NCBI RefSeq assembly: GCF_963169125.1
Contig: NC_084795.1
Coordinates: 144,683,766-144,747,765, forward strand
Reading direction: 5' to 3'
Source of the DNA: Humulus lupulus
Taxonomy: Eukaryota; Streptophyta; Magnoliopsida; Rosales; Cannabaceae
DNA: 64,000 nucleotides
Both the position numbers and the translations under genes were made by a program. The notes under the pieces were generated by a model. The model saw only the letters and a list, made by a program, of their open reading frames with translations. It ran no database searches and had not been told where the DNA came from. Of the stretch, positions 12,091-22,726 are shown in pieces (position 1 is the first letter of the stretch; every line of letters begins with the position of its first letter).

Positions 12091-12361
12091 AAAATGATTG
12101 GTTATTTATCCAATCGTTGTTGTTTGGATAACCTCTGCTCCAGAGAAAATATCACATCCTCATGAATCTTTAACTCTTGGAAATATCCTTTTTGAGCTCC
12201 ACTGCTTGTTCCCGCTGGGTGAGGTCTTCCTGTAATGGTGACTATATCTTTTCCTTAAATAGTTTGAGGAATAATCTTGTTGTCAGGAGCTGGGAGAGCT
12301 ACTAGTAGATTTATTTGGTTCCCCTGACCTAGTTGCGAATTTTGCGCTGCTGGTTGATTAA

Positions 12362-13329
12362 AGGCTAGTTTGGTACAACTTTTAGAAATGCTAGAAGCTG
12401 CTTCCTAGAAAAGTTGTGTGTAATAAAAGTGTATGGTAAACAATCAGAAAGCAACTTATTTAAGAATTTATGCAGAAGCTACAACTTAAAGCTAAAGCTG
12501 GCACAACCCATCTTTTAGCTTTTTCTAAAAACTTATTTTTGAAAAAACTCAATAATAAATGTGTTTTTTTTTATCTAAATATATTTACTTATTTATTATA
12601 TATAAATCGAAATTAAAATATTTAAAATATATTAATATAATAATAACAAAGAAAATATTTTTATTAGATATTTTCAAATATTTTCTATTTTAGTAATTTG
12701 TTATTAACAAATCACATTAATATAGATATTTTTTAAAATTGTTTAATATATATTGTATACACTATAATATTATTTTTGCTTCTCATAGTATTTTTAATTT
12801 ACAATGTATCAAATATGTAATTAAAAACATAAAAAGTAAGAGTTTTGCATAACTTAAATATTATATATTTGTTATTATATCATGAGGAGATTATTATACT
12901 ATGATCATTATAATTAGAATTTTAGCTACACTCACTAGTTATAACATATAGACAATTATAGGTGTATATTATATAACATACCATTTTTGTTGATGATCAC
13001 TTTATTAGTGTCTTATTGAAAACATATTTTAATTGTAAATTGTTTAAATAAATACATTATTTATATCGAAATCTATTTAGTATGTGTGAATTTATTTTAA
13101 TGATATATAATAAATATGACATCTATTTTGGTCTTTTAATATTTAACAATACTTTAATCATATAGTTTACCAAATACTCTCCTACAACTTTTCCAACTCA
13201 TAGCACTTTAAAAATATATAATTTACCAAACACTCAGCAACTTTCCCCCATAGCACAGCTGCAGCTGCTTTTCCTCACAACACAGTTGTAGCTGTTTTTC
13301 CCCACAACACAGTTGTACCAAAATGGTCC
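12362..13329. mobile_element. Non-autonomous TIR element (Harbinger-like MITE) inside element C
   Basis: The ends are imperfect inverted repeats: AGGCTAGTTTGGTACAAC on the left, and GGACCATTTTGGTACAAC as the complement of the right end, sharing TTTGGTACAAC. Both sides are flanked by TAA (12359-12361 and 13330-13332). A 3-bp TAA/TTA-type duplication and a G-rich TTTGG terminus are typical of PIF/Harbinger MITEs. The ~968-bp interior is very AT-rich and non-coding. It separates the gag zinc knuckle (right) from the protease (left) of element C, so it inserted after element C arrived. Confidence 0.62.
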
Positions 13330-13374
13330 TAAGGACTACTCGAATCGAAGCATAATGCGCTAACGGTCCTGCTC

Positions 13375-14170
13375 GAATGATTGTCTCGATCTCATCCTTT
13401 AATTGACTTCAATCGTAAGCATTATGGCAAATATCATTATGAAAACTACAAATTTGGCCGGATCTCTCTTTGCCCACTGATGCTTCATGGGTTCAGGCTT
13501 CTTCCATGGAAGACAAACCAAATTAGATAGATTAATATGTTCTCGCTAATATGTTAGGTTGGTATATGTGGTGAAGATAGAAGTGTACTTCTCCCCAGGC
13601 TTATTCTTCTTGGACCTAGTCTAGTCGCCCCTCACCAACTCCCTGGCCAATATAATCTTGGGGAGAACTACACTTCTATCTTGAACTACTTTTTGAATCT
13701 GGTAGATAACTATTTCTAGGACGTGATTGAGTTCCCTTTAAACTTGTCGAACCATAAATTGGCTAGTTCTGTCAACATGGCTAGGAAAAAGACACAACAT
13801 AGGTTGATATCGACGTTGTGAGCTCTCATCAAAGTGTTGAAGGTTCTTACCTGGTTCAATGAATTGGTGGTTCCGTCGCACGTGGGCATGATCGACATTT
13901 TGATGCCAATGGGATATTGAGTGGTTGTGATGTGAGGAGCAAAAGGCTCGAGTTCCTTATGAGAATCACAATTGTCCATGTTTTTATGAGACAAAAGCCT
14001 CTTCATTTATTCCTCCATCAAGGACAGTCGTTCGAGGGTTGAATCCTTCATCTCTAGGTTATTTGGGAATTAGTTACGAGCTCCCATCGTATCCTGCACG
14101 TTGTGTGGGTTATTGTGCATGATTGGCAGATCTCCCATCGTCTAACCATAACTCAGATCATTGTAACACG
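13375..14170 (-). pseudogene. gag: Tat-type Gag, element C
   Basis: Minus-strand frames contain the Tat Gag core: ELEPFAPHITTTQYPIG (codons 17-33 of the frame 14006-13716), then TFNTLMRAHNVDINL and ANLWFDKFKGNSI. These match the core of element A at 27280-27530. Further downstream at about 13380-13450 a zinc-knuckle-like motif reads C-SF-H-NDIC-H-NAYD, with the last cysteine codon turned into TGA. It is followed by SQLKDEIETIIRAG, the usual continuation in this lineage. Multiple stops and frame changes make it non-functional. Confidence 0.8.
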
Positions 14171-15200
14171 TTGAGTGTCCTCTTTGCATCTGGTCACGTA
14201 GGTCGGACTAGGGATTGAATGCAAGCTTTGGTCCAAGCTCAATCGATTTCTCAGATCACTCTCATGTCTCTGGGAGTGTGTGTTGGATACACTCCTGATT
14301 CTGCCCCGACAATGGCTTTATGTCCAGTAACTACCATCTGCTAAGTTTACTCCTCACGGCTGAGTTCACAGGGCTTGGTTATTCCCATGAGCTTGCGGGA
14401 CATACGTCTCTTCTACAGGTATAAAATGAATGTTTTCATTCTTGTGGCCTGAAGCATTCCTCTGCGGGCTTGGTGGCATTGGACAATTAATAGGCATGGG
14501 AGGATGCTTTATGGGTGACGAAATCCATGTCCCATCATGGCGGATGCCTGATGCCCCGAGCTGGTGGCAACATGGAGTTGTTTCTTAGCACCTGAGCACC
14601 TGGTCGAGGTAATGGTGGATTCACAGGGTCCTTTTCCCTTCATGATATGGTCTTTGCTCGCCCTGTTTGGCTAGGATGATTTCTATGAGTGTGAGTCGCT
14701 TATTCATTCATGTGATTATTAGCAAGAGGGTTATTCCTAGGAGTTCGTTCAGAAGGCACAAAGCTCAGTGTTCTTATTCTGATCGAATGACTTACACTGG
14801 TTCATTTTTTTTGGTTGGAATGAGTTCTATGATACAAAATTTGCCTCCTTCCGACATTCTTGTCGGTTGTAGGAAGAGGTAGCCGAGCAATGATCTCGTC
14901 TATTTGATTGTTAGACTGGGCGGGGTGGCTCCTTAGTTGGGCATTTTCCATTTCAATGGCAGTAAAATACCCAGGGGTTGGGTTTGGTGGGCATAAGGTC
15001 GAACTTCCAGTATCGTCCTAGTTCATATGTTGCTTTCTAGGACAACACTGAATAGATGTGCCCTCTCCAGTTGGGTCGATCGCACAGTAATCTCCCTGAT
15101 CACTAGGTCTCTCAGATTCATTGTTGCACATAGAACGGGTTACCACTTTGTTGATTGTTGTTTTGAATATCCTCTGACAAATTCTAAGCCTAATATGCTC
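14171..15200 (-). other. Leader and degenerate gag N-terminus, element C
   Basis: This lies between the primer site and recognisable Gag. In element A the equivalent region encodes a low-complexity Gag N-terminus. Here every minus-strand frame is interrupted. The open frames on the plus strand at 14667-14882 and 15027-15224 have no recognisable content. Confidence 0.45.
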
Positions 15201-15201
15201 T

Positions 15202-15215
15202 CAATGAAATTACCA
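15202..15215 (-). other. Primer-binding site, element C
   Basis: The minus strand reads TGGTAATTTCATTG three bases after the LTR end GTCAACA. Spacing and sequence parallel the site of element A (TGGTTCTTTCATTAAG). The matching tRNA would have to be found by search. Confidence 0.65.
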
Positions 15216-15218
15216 ATC

Positions 15219-15937
15219 TGTTGACACGGTTATTCACCAATAAGGGATTAAGAAATCCAATTAGAGTGATTAAGCTTCATAATAAATCGCAAATTTAAAC
15301 TCACAAATATGTGGTTTAGTTGTTAAAATCCACCTAATCCACGAGTCACTCTTATTCTTGCTTTGGAATTCTTGAAGAAATTGTTTATGACAATTTCAGC
15401 AGAGCTTTCGCATACAATATATCGATCCATTTTACTGTCAATTCCCCTTGTATTTATAGGGAATTATGATGCACAATATTGGGTAATCATGCTACAAATG
15501 GTAACGTACAATATTGGGTAACTTCCCAAATTAATGGACACTTAAATATCTTAATTAAGACTATTTCCATTTACATCAATCAATATATATAATGATTATC
15601 TGCATTTATTGCATATATCGTGCATTCGAGTCTCTAGGGATTCGTCCATGTCCGTCTGTAGATACCATGCTTGAGCAGGATATGACTAGAATAGGATGGC
15701 TTGACTTAGTTAATGCTCAGGCTTGATTGAGGAGATTTGGACACTGGCACCTCGATCTTTCTCATTTGCATCTCTAATGAGCTGGAGGATCCTGGGCTGT
15801 TCCGGACTTAGTGACATAGCCTTGAGCTATTTGGTCTGGAGTTAATGAAATATCTCTTAATTCTGGCAACCTTTATTTATTAAGTGCAAGCAATACCTGG
15901 AGCAAGATAGACGAGCTCGTGTTTTTAGGGTACAACA
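15219..15937 (-). repeat. 5' LTR of Tat element C
   Basis: About 719 bp, starting TGTTGTACCC at 15937 and ending ...CCGTGTCAACA at 15219 on the minus strand, close to the termini of the element A LTR (TGTTACACCC ... CCGTCAACA). A TATA box, CCCTATAAATAC, lies on the minus strand at about 15450-15462. A (TA)n microsatellite follows outside it at 15940-15962. Confidence 0.78.
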
Positions 15938-15954
15938 CATATATATATACATAT

Positions 15955-18385
15955 ATATATATTCTAGTTAAGTAATTAACCACATATTTAACATAGTAAT
16001 TACAGAACCGTGAGTCGAGCTTATCTTTAGCAGCGAGTGCAGATGCTCAGCCTATCTTCAGGAACCGTTAAACCTTGGCAGCTCTGATTCCAAGTTGTAA
16101 CGCACTACTAATCCAGGACCGTTACACTGTGTGTTATAAATAGTTCTTAACTCGCGAAGTGAGTCATTTGGAGTCAAAAGTATAATTAAGGTAAAACAAT
16201 AGTTTAGGTGTTTAAAATGTTGGTCAATGAAGTTAACCTTTCCATTTAAAAATGTTTGAATATCTGCAAGGAATCCCCAAAGGTTTTAATCAAAAGACAG
16301 TTAAACAAAAATTATAGAAATAGCTGACCTAAGCGACAAAATCTAGCTAATATTCTATGTTCCATAAAATTATCTCAACCGTGGTGGCTAAGCAGGTTGA
16401 GTATGTACACGCCGCCCCTAGAGCTCTCCAACTCTTGGCTGGTCCAGCTTTCCTTTGCTCTTACCTGTACCACAAAGCCCCCATGAGCCAAGGCTCAACA
16501 AGAAAACCCAATCAAGTAAAACATATATTGAGATAAGTATTTATATCAAATACATGCTTTTTAAACCACAAACCATATTCACATTGATTTTTTAACAGGT
16601 ATAACGGCTCATGTCGAGTAGATGCGTACCGCACCCCTGTAATGGCCCTGCCGTAATAGCCTACATTATGCATGTAATGCTAATAACGGCCTCCCACCTG
16701 ATCAATCACAAACAACAGCCAATCACTTCAAATAGTTATCGCAAAAGATGCTTATATAGAGCAATCATTTAACTTTAAACAGATTCATGGCACGATCATA
16801 CACATGTTCGATAATTAGGACCCAAGCCCCACACTCGGTGCATGTGCCAGTTTTCTTACCTCGAGTCCTGTGGAAAAGGTAGTATGACCCCGAGTGCAAT
16901 CCCTTTCCCGAGCCTTGCAAAAACCCTAGTCACAACATAAATGATATGTATATCATGAACTAATTACGATAATGGGCTTCAATACTTAGCCATAGCTCTT
17001 GGGATCTAGGATTCCACTAAACATGATAGTAGAAATCATCCATCGAGCCTCCCAAGTTAATTCCCAAAAACCCTCAACAAATGCACCCTAAAACTGCATT
17101 AGCGCCGCGACACCCCCTACAAGGTTGCGGCTCCACAACAGACCGGGAAACCCCCCATAAAATTTCCACATTTTGAGTTGCAGGGACCCCTCTAAAGGAC
17201 CACAGTGCTACAATGGTCTGAGAGCAAACCCACCCTCGAAGAAACCCATAATCTTCATTTTCCCCCACATTTTCAAACACAAAAATCCATTTCTAACCCA
17301 GTTCCAACAAAACTTTCACAACCAAATGACCACATACTATTTCTCTAACTCCGCCACAACATCAAAATGCACTTAAACATCCAAAAACACATAATTACAA
17401 AAATTTACCATTTTAGCTTAACCTTTGAAAACTTACCCAAAAATCTGAAGATCCAAGTCCAATTTCAGGAAACCATATATAATTAAACCTTACGACAGGT
17501 TGCAAATGCTTCCCCATTCCTCAAAACATCAAATTAAACCTTCCAAAACCACTCAAACTCATAATTCAACATAAAACTTGAAAAGCTCAAGAACTCTCAA
17601 ATAAACATAAACAAAGAAAATATTACCTCACTAAATTCAAATTCCCTTATTGTTTTGAAGCCTCTCACAACTACTATTCCTACAGGAACCTTCAAACCTC
17701 CACTTGAAACCCATAGAATTCTCTAAAATTGATCCTTAGGAATCTTGGGTGCCTTGAGAGAGAGCTAGAAGAGAGAGAGAAGAGGAAGGCTGAACGTGAG
17801 AATCAAAGTGCTCAGCACTTAGTCCTCCTTTTTCCTATACTATTGGTCAAATGAATATTTTTCCCCTAGCTTAAATAACTCTCTAATTAACTCCCAAGGG
17901 CATTTTGGTCATTTAGACTAATTTCCCACTAAACCTTTAAATAATACCCCAAATCTCCAAATTAATCAACTAATCCACCAAATACCATTACTTCCCATAA
18001 AATACTTCATTTGTCAATTAATCCCAAAATATGGAAAATTACCAAAATACCCCTTGGCTCACCACGAGTCAGGTATTTATCCCCATCGTGAATTTTCTAC
18101 TAAATTTCTCAAAAGGGTTAAAATTTGCTGAATGTCATGAATTCCCACATAATAATGTGGTCCCAAGAACATAACACAAAATTGCAATTATACCCTTAAC
18201 TCATCAAAATTACGAAAATGCCCATTTAAAACAAAAGCGGGTCTTTAAAAATATTTAATACACATACTCATGCATATTCAATCATAAAAATCACATAACT
18301 CAATTAATCAACACATAATTGGCCGATGTGCTTCCCCGACACGTAATAGAGTAAATAATCATATTAGGAATTTCGGGACGCTACA
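15955..18385 (-). repeat. Tekay-type element 2: leader, primer site and 5' LTR
   Basis: The LTR runs 16096-18385 (about 2290 bp). In minus orientation it begins TGTAGCGTCCCG and ends GTTACA, followed by a primer site TGGAATCAGAGC (16081-16092, one mismatch to the tRNA-Met type) and a leader that aligns with 8890-9011 of Tekay 1. Nothing internal survives; sequence changes at about 15940, where the LTR of element C begins. It has the conserved TTTTCTTACCTCGAGTCC segment near 16851 and a GA-rich tract near 17756. No gene is present; the frames at 17074-17376 are LTR sequence. Confidence 0.83.
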
Positions 18386-19260
18386 ATGAATTCAGAAAAA
18401 AAAAAAGGTTTAAACAAAATATAAATACAACCAAGATTACAAAACTAGCTGGCCTAAGCGGACAAACTGAACTTATACCCTAAGTCCCTCAAAAGTATCT
18501 TGGTCATGGAAATTGAGCAAGCTGAGTATGTACGCACCACCATAGAGCCCTCCAACTCATGGCTAGTCCTACTTCCCTTTGCCCTTACCTACTCCACAAA
18601 GCACCCATGAGCCAGGGCCCAACAAGAAAACCTAACTAGGCATAACAAGTATTCAAATATACATAAACATTAAATGCATGGTTCAAAGATTATAAAACAA
18701 ACTCAAGTCAACTTTCCAACAAGTTATACGGCCTACATTCCACTTGATTATCGCCGATTATGGTACCCTTGCCGATCAGAATCAATCATAAACAATTATA
18801 AACACAACAGATGCAATTATAGAACAAAGACATACAATTCCAATCAGAATCAATGCACGGTATAACCACGTTCAAAATTCAAAGCCAATGCTCTATTCTT
18901 AGCGCATGTGGAAGTTTCTTACCTCGAGTCTCGTGTTGAAGATGAAACCCTAATCACAAAAAAAAAATGGTACACTTAATTCTAATATGTGTATGTGGCA
19001 GGGCCAATGCCCTATTATCAGTGCATGTGCCAGTTTTCTTACCTCGAGTCTCATGCTGAAGACAGAACAACTTATAGTGCGATCCTTTTCCTAAGACTTG
19101 TGGAAACAGTAGTCCCAACAAAATGGTATGCATATTAGAGACTAAGTATGATAACAAGCTCCAAAATTAAACCCACGCTCTAGTGCGACCGTGCTAGGGT
19201 GTAGCGTGACCACGCTAGGGTCTAGCTTGACTGCGCCAAACTGTGAAAACTAATTCATGC
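18386..19260 (-). repeat. Tekay-type LTR fragment 3
   Basis: This resembles positions 16310 onward of the element 2 LTR: the CTGGCCTAAGCGGACAAA segment, then the GTATGTACGC... and CCCATGAGCC segments. It is cut on the left by the element 2 LTR end at 18385. The element-type segment AATGC[C/T]CTATT...TTTCTTACCTCGAGTCTC occurs twice about 120 bp apart (18880-18950 and 19005-19065), a short internal tandem duplication. Repeated GACCGTGCTAGGGT-like words follow at 19185-19240. Confidence 0.68.
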
Positions 19261-20480
19261 TTACCATGCATACATGCACATGCACACACACAAATGCTCA
19301 AGTGCATCTCTATTATCCATGTACCCTAATGCACACAATCAAAACTCAAGAAAGCTCTTTATTTAAAAATAAATAAATAAAATAATTAACAAAATTAATT
19401 TCACATAATTTCTACCAAATAATTCAATTAAATAACCTAACACTTAACAATTAAATTAATATAAACTAAATATTAAAATAAGGATAAATACTCATTTGGT
19501 ACCCTGTGTTTTATTTGGTAACATCTATTGAAGGAAAATTGAGACGGACTCTAGTCCTCGATCGTGGACTCGTCCCCTAAGGGGTACTTGAAGACGTCTT
19601 CCGTAATTTGGAAGTATTCACGAGTGCTAGCAAATTTCCTCATCCCGACACTCACCTTTGGTATGGCGTGTATTACTTCATAACGCGCCATCTCCCCTTC
19701 CAAGTCATGTACCGTCTTGAATCGCTCCTCCATCTCTCTGTCATCCTTCTTTATCATGATCGCTTCCAAGTGACTAACAACGTAATTTTCCACGAGGTCA
19801 TAAATATTGTATTAGATCTTGTTGAAGTCCAAATTTTCGTGGACGACGTCGTGACATGCCATGGTCAACTAAAGGAGAACCTTGGGCTATCTAGACTGTG
19901 ATTCCCTCAGTACCTTGTATAGCTCAATGGGCCAATGTAACGCCCCTCTCTTATTAATCAATCCTTGGATACGATCGCAAACTACCACTGTCATTTTCAG
20001 TACGGCGATCCTCCAATAGTCGTGATCCTCGTCAAGTTGTACCTTAGGTATAGCGCAAATCTCATTGAGTAACTATTATTTAGTGGTCCTAATAATACGA
20101 GGCATCTTTCTATACTGCAATTACAAAACTACTGTAGCACACAAATTTTTTTTTTTTATCTTTTCAAATTTTGTGCTATATTTTATTTAATTGTTAAGTT
20201 TTGTGAATTATTTTATTTATTTGTTTAAATTATTTGTTATAATTGTTTGGTAGAATTTTGTGAATTTAATTGTTAATTGTTTATTTATTTATTTATTTTT
20301 AATATGTGAATAATTGAGTTTTGGTTGAATGCAACAAGGTGCATGGTAAGTAGTGATACACCCTAGTTATTGAGTGTGAGCATGTGCATGGTTGCATGGT
20401 GCACTTGTGTAGAATTTTCTACATGCTTTATTATTTCCTTTTATTAGATTTATTTAGATTATATAATTTTAAGCAATAAA
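19260..20480. repeat. Imperfect inverted arms around an unidentified coding remnant
   Basis: The segment about 19260-19440 and the reverse complement of about 20190-20420 share a series of blocks in the same order: ATGCACATGC, AAACTCAA, AAAATAAATAAATAAA, AATTAAC, TTCTACCAAA. Similarity is moderate by eye. The arms enclose about 700 bp holding the broken frame at 19551-20107. Two related LTRs lying in opposite orientations could also produce this; I cannot decide by eye. Confidence 0.45.
19551..20107 (-). pseudogene. Unidentified broken protein-coding segment
   Basis: One minus-strand frame can be read from an ATG at about 20107 (MPRIIRTTK) to at least 19551, interrupted by about five stops. 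Readable stretches are LLNEICAIPKVQLDEDHDYW, VVVCDRIQGLINKRGALHW, ENYVVSHLEAIMIKKDD and FKTVHDLEGEMARYEVIHAI, ending YPLGDESTIED. The composition (many charged residues, few low-complexity runs) looks like a real former protein, not a chance frame. IPKV occurs twice. I do not recognise the family; it has no visible RT, integrase, protease or Gag motif. It could be a captured host gene fragment or an unfamiliar transposon gene. Confidence 0.4.
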
Positions 20481-20524
20481 AATAAATGAAAGGGTAACAA
20501 GAAGTAGTGTGGACGGCAAGAAGT

Positions 20525-21717
20525 ATGTAAGGATTATCTTGGTTTGGTTGATTCTTGAGATTAGATCCTCTCCATGATTTCTAAGCATTTGATTTTCTCT
20601 TCTCATGTTCTTGTGGTGTTCTAAAATCCCTAGGATTTGAGAAAGGTGGTGACCATAGTTGGTTCTTGTGTTCTCTCAAGGAAGGTATTGGATTCCTCCC
20701 TGAACCTTGTGTTTATTTTGTTTTCATGGGGAGATTAAGGATTTATGAATTGTAATAATGTGTTGTTTTGTTTTCCTTTTATTTTGTTGGTGGTATGTTA
20801 TTTTGATCATGCATGTAGGTTTAGTGGTTTAATGCATGAAGGGATTTGATTTTGATTTGCTAAGTATGATAATTGATGATATTTTATGTTTGTGTATATG
20901 TGTGTTTCGGCCTATGCATGTCTAGGGATCCCCTTTATATTTTGATAATTTTTTATTGTGTTTTTATGTTAGATACATTCTAGGACCCTATATAATTTTT
21001 TGTATAATAAATAATTTGGACTGTTGTTATTAGATCCATGAAATTTGATGAATATGTTTATGAGATTATCTATCAATAGGTTATTGTATGCATGAATGAT
21101 GATAGAAACATGCTAGGATCTATGTGAATGTAAATGAGAATTTTGTTTTATATTTATGTTTAATTCATGAGGGTTTTGGCTAAAAGGGTGTAATGCATGA
21201 TGAGTTGTTTGATTTTGTGTCACCCATGCATTTTAGGAACATGCTAGGGTTTGTGAATTAATTTTATTGATTTAAACATGTACGGTAATGATGTAAATTT
21301 TCGTGAAGCATGATGTAAAAGATGGATTTTTTATTTGTTAAGCTTGCTGATTTTGGTGTTTAAATGGTTTAGAATATGATGAAAATAATGTTTTTGCATG
21401 ATTAAATAAATTTGCAAGTGCTATGATATTTTAAAGAAATTAAATGGAACTTTTATATACATTAAAATGATATTTTTACTCAAATAAATACCTACAGATG
21501 ATTTTTATATATTTTTAGAGAAAATATGAGGTTTTAAATTCAATATGGTGATTTTTGAGAGTGTATATGGTTGCTGGAATATTTGGTAAAATATTGGAAA
21601 GTTTTTTTTTTAATGAAAGGAAAATGTGTGTTTTTGTGAAATAATATAACCCTAAGTTATGTCAATATTAAAAATTGTATTTTTAAATGTAACCATGAGT
21701 GTTCAGTATAATAGATG
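20525..21717 (+). repeat. 5' LTR remnant of Tekay-type element 4
   Basis: This aligns with 22724-23826 from ATGTAAGGATTATCTTGG through GTAACCATGAGTGTTCA. The right copy lacks about 90 bp (equivalent to roughly 20730-20820). After 21717 the sequence changes to RT coding sequence, so the distal part of this LTR is gone. No coding content. Confidence 0.72.
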
Positions 21718-21733
21718 ATTTCCTTATTTAATT

Positions 21734-22726
21734 GAAGACCAAGGAGGAGCATGAGGAACATTTGAGGTTGATCCTGAAAAGACTACGAGCAATGTGAGTT
21801 TTGGCTATAGCGAGTAACTTTCCTAGGGCATATAGTGTCCAAGAATGGGATAGCAGTAGATCCATCAAAGATCGAGGCCATTAGACTCTGGCCCTAGCCG
21901 AAGAATGCCTTAGGATTTCGAAGCTTCTTAGGATTGGCGGGTTATTACAGGAAGTTCGTCGAGGGTTTCTCAAAGATAGCCACACCCTTAACCAACTTAA
22001 CCCGCAAACATCAGAAGTTTGCATGGACTGAGCAATGTGAAGAAAGCTTTCAGACCATGAAAGATAAGTTGATTTTTGCGCCTATTCTTTGCGTTCCCAT
22101 AGAGGGTGGGAAATTTGTGGTGTATTGTGATGCGTCAAAGAACAGCTTAGGGTGTGTGTTAATGCAAGATGGGTAGGTAGCAGCTTATGCTTCCAGACAA
22201 GTCAAAGACTATGAACAACGATATCCCACTCATGATCTTGAGTTGGCAGCAGTGGTGTTCACACTAAATATATGGAGACATCACCTATATGGGGACAAGT
22301 GCAAAATCTACACTGACAACAAAAGTCTGAAGTACTTCTTCACGCAAAAGGAATTGAATATGAGGCAATGAAGGTGGTTGGAATTAGTGAATGACTATGA
22401 TTGTGAGATTCTATACCACCCAAGCAAGGCCAATGTGGTTGCAGACGCATTGAGTATGCGGGGACATGGGAAAGTCTCAACACTACATACAATAGAGATG
22501 CCTCTTAAGAAGGAGATTGTAAATGCCGGCATCGAACTTGTGACAGGAAGCCTAGCAAACCTCACATTACAATCCACTCTACTGGAACAAATTCGAGAAG
22601 GGCAGAAAGTGGATGAAGCCTTAATGAAGAAAGAGGCTTTGGTACAAGAAAGTGGGAGTAGTGACTTTACAATGTCCAACGGTGGATTGCTGAGATACAA
22701 GGATAGGATTTGTGTGCCTGACAATG
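21734..22726 (+). pseudogene. pol: Tekay pol fragment: RT C-terminus, RNase H, start of integrase
   Basis: The sequence starts in the RT palm-thumb (EEHLRLILKRLRAM near 21745) and passes a frame change. From 21934 it reads the connection FLGLAGYYRKFVEGFSK (first residues just upstream), then RNase H with D in VYCDASKNSLGC, E in THDLELAA and D in [11 protein letters not shown]. It continues with the conserved ELVNDYDCEILYHP and KANVVADALS. From 22680 it reads LLRYKDRICVPDN, the integrase N-terminal lead-in, and then breaks off into LTR sequence. Stops at about 22174 and 22369 interrupt the frame. The residues are well preserved. Confidence 0.87.

Larger units (their letters stand above)
11640..15937 (-). 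mobile_element. Ty3/gypsy Tat-type element C, 5' half only, minus strand
   Basis: Read on the minus strand it has a 719-bp LTR, a primer site like that of element A, a long leader, gag with the Tat-type C-x2-H knuckle, a TIR-element insertion, and a protease ending near 11667. No RT, RNase H or integrase follows; the element is truncated at about 11640. Protein similarity to element A (gag motif ELEPFAPHI, protease motif VIDRPTAYTAILGRPAL) places it in the same lineage. Confidence 0.82.

Noticed and set aside
19925..19960. Tekay LTR start (TGTAACGCCCCTCTC) at 19935
   Set aside because: It resembles LTR ends, but no matching partner, primer site or target duplication follows, and it reads through as part of the minus-strand frame.
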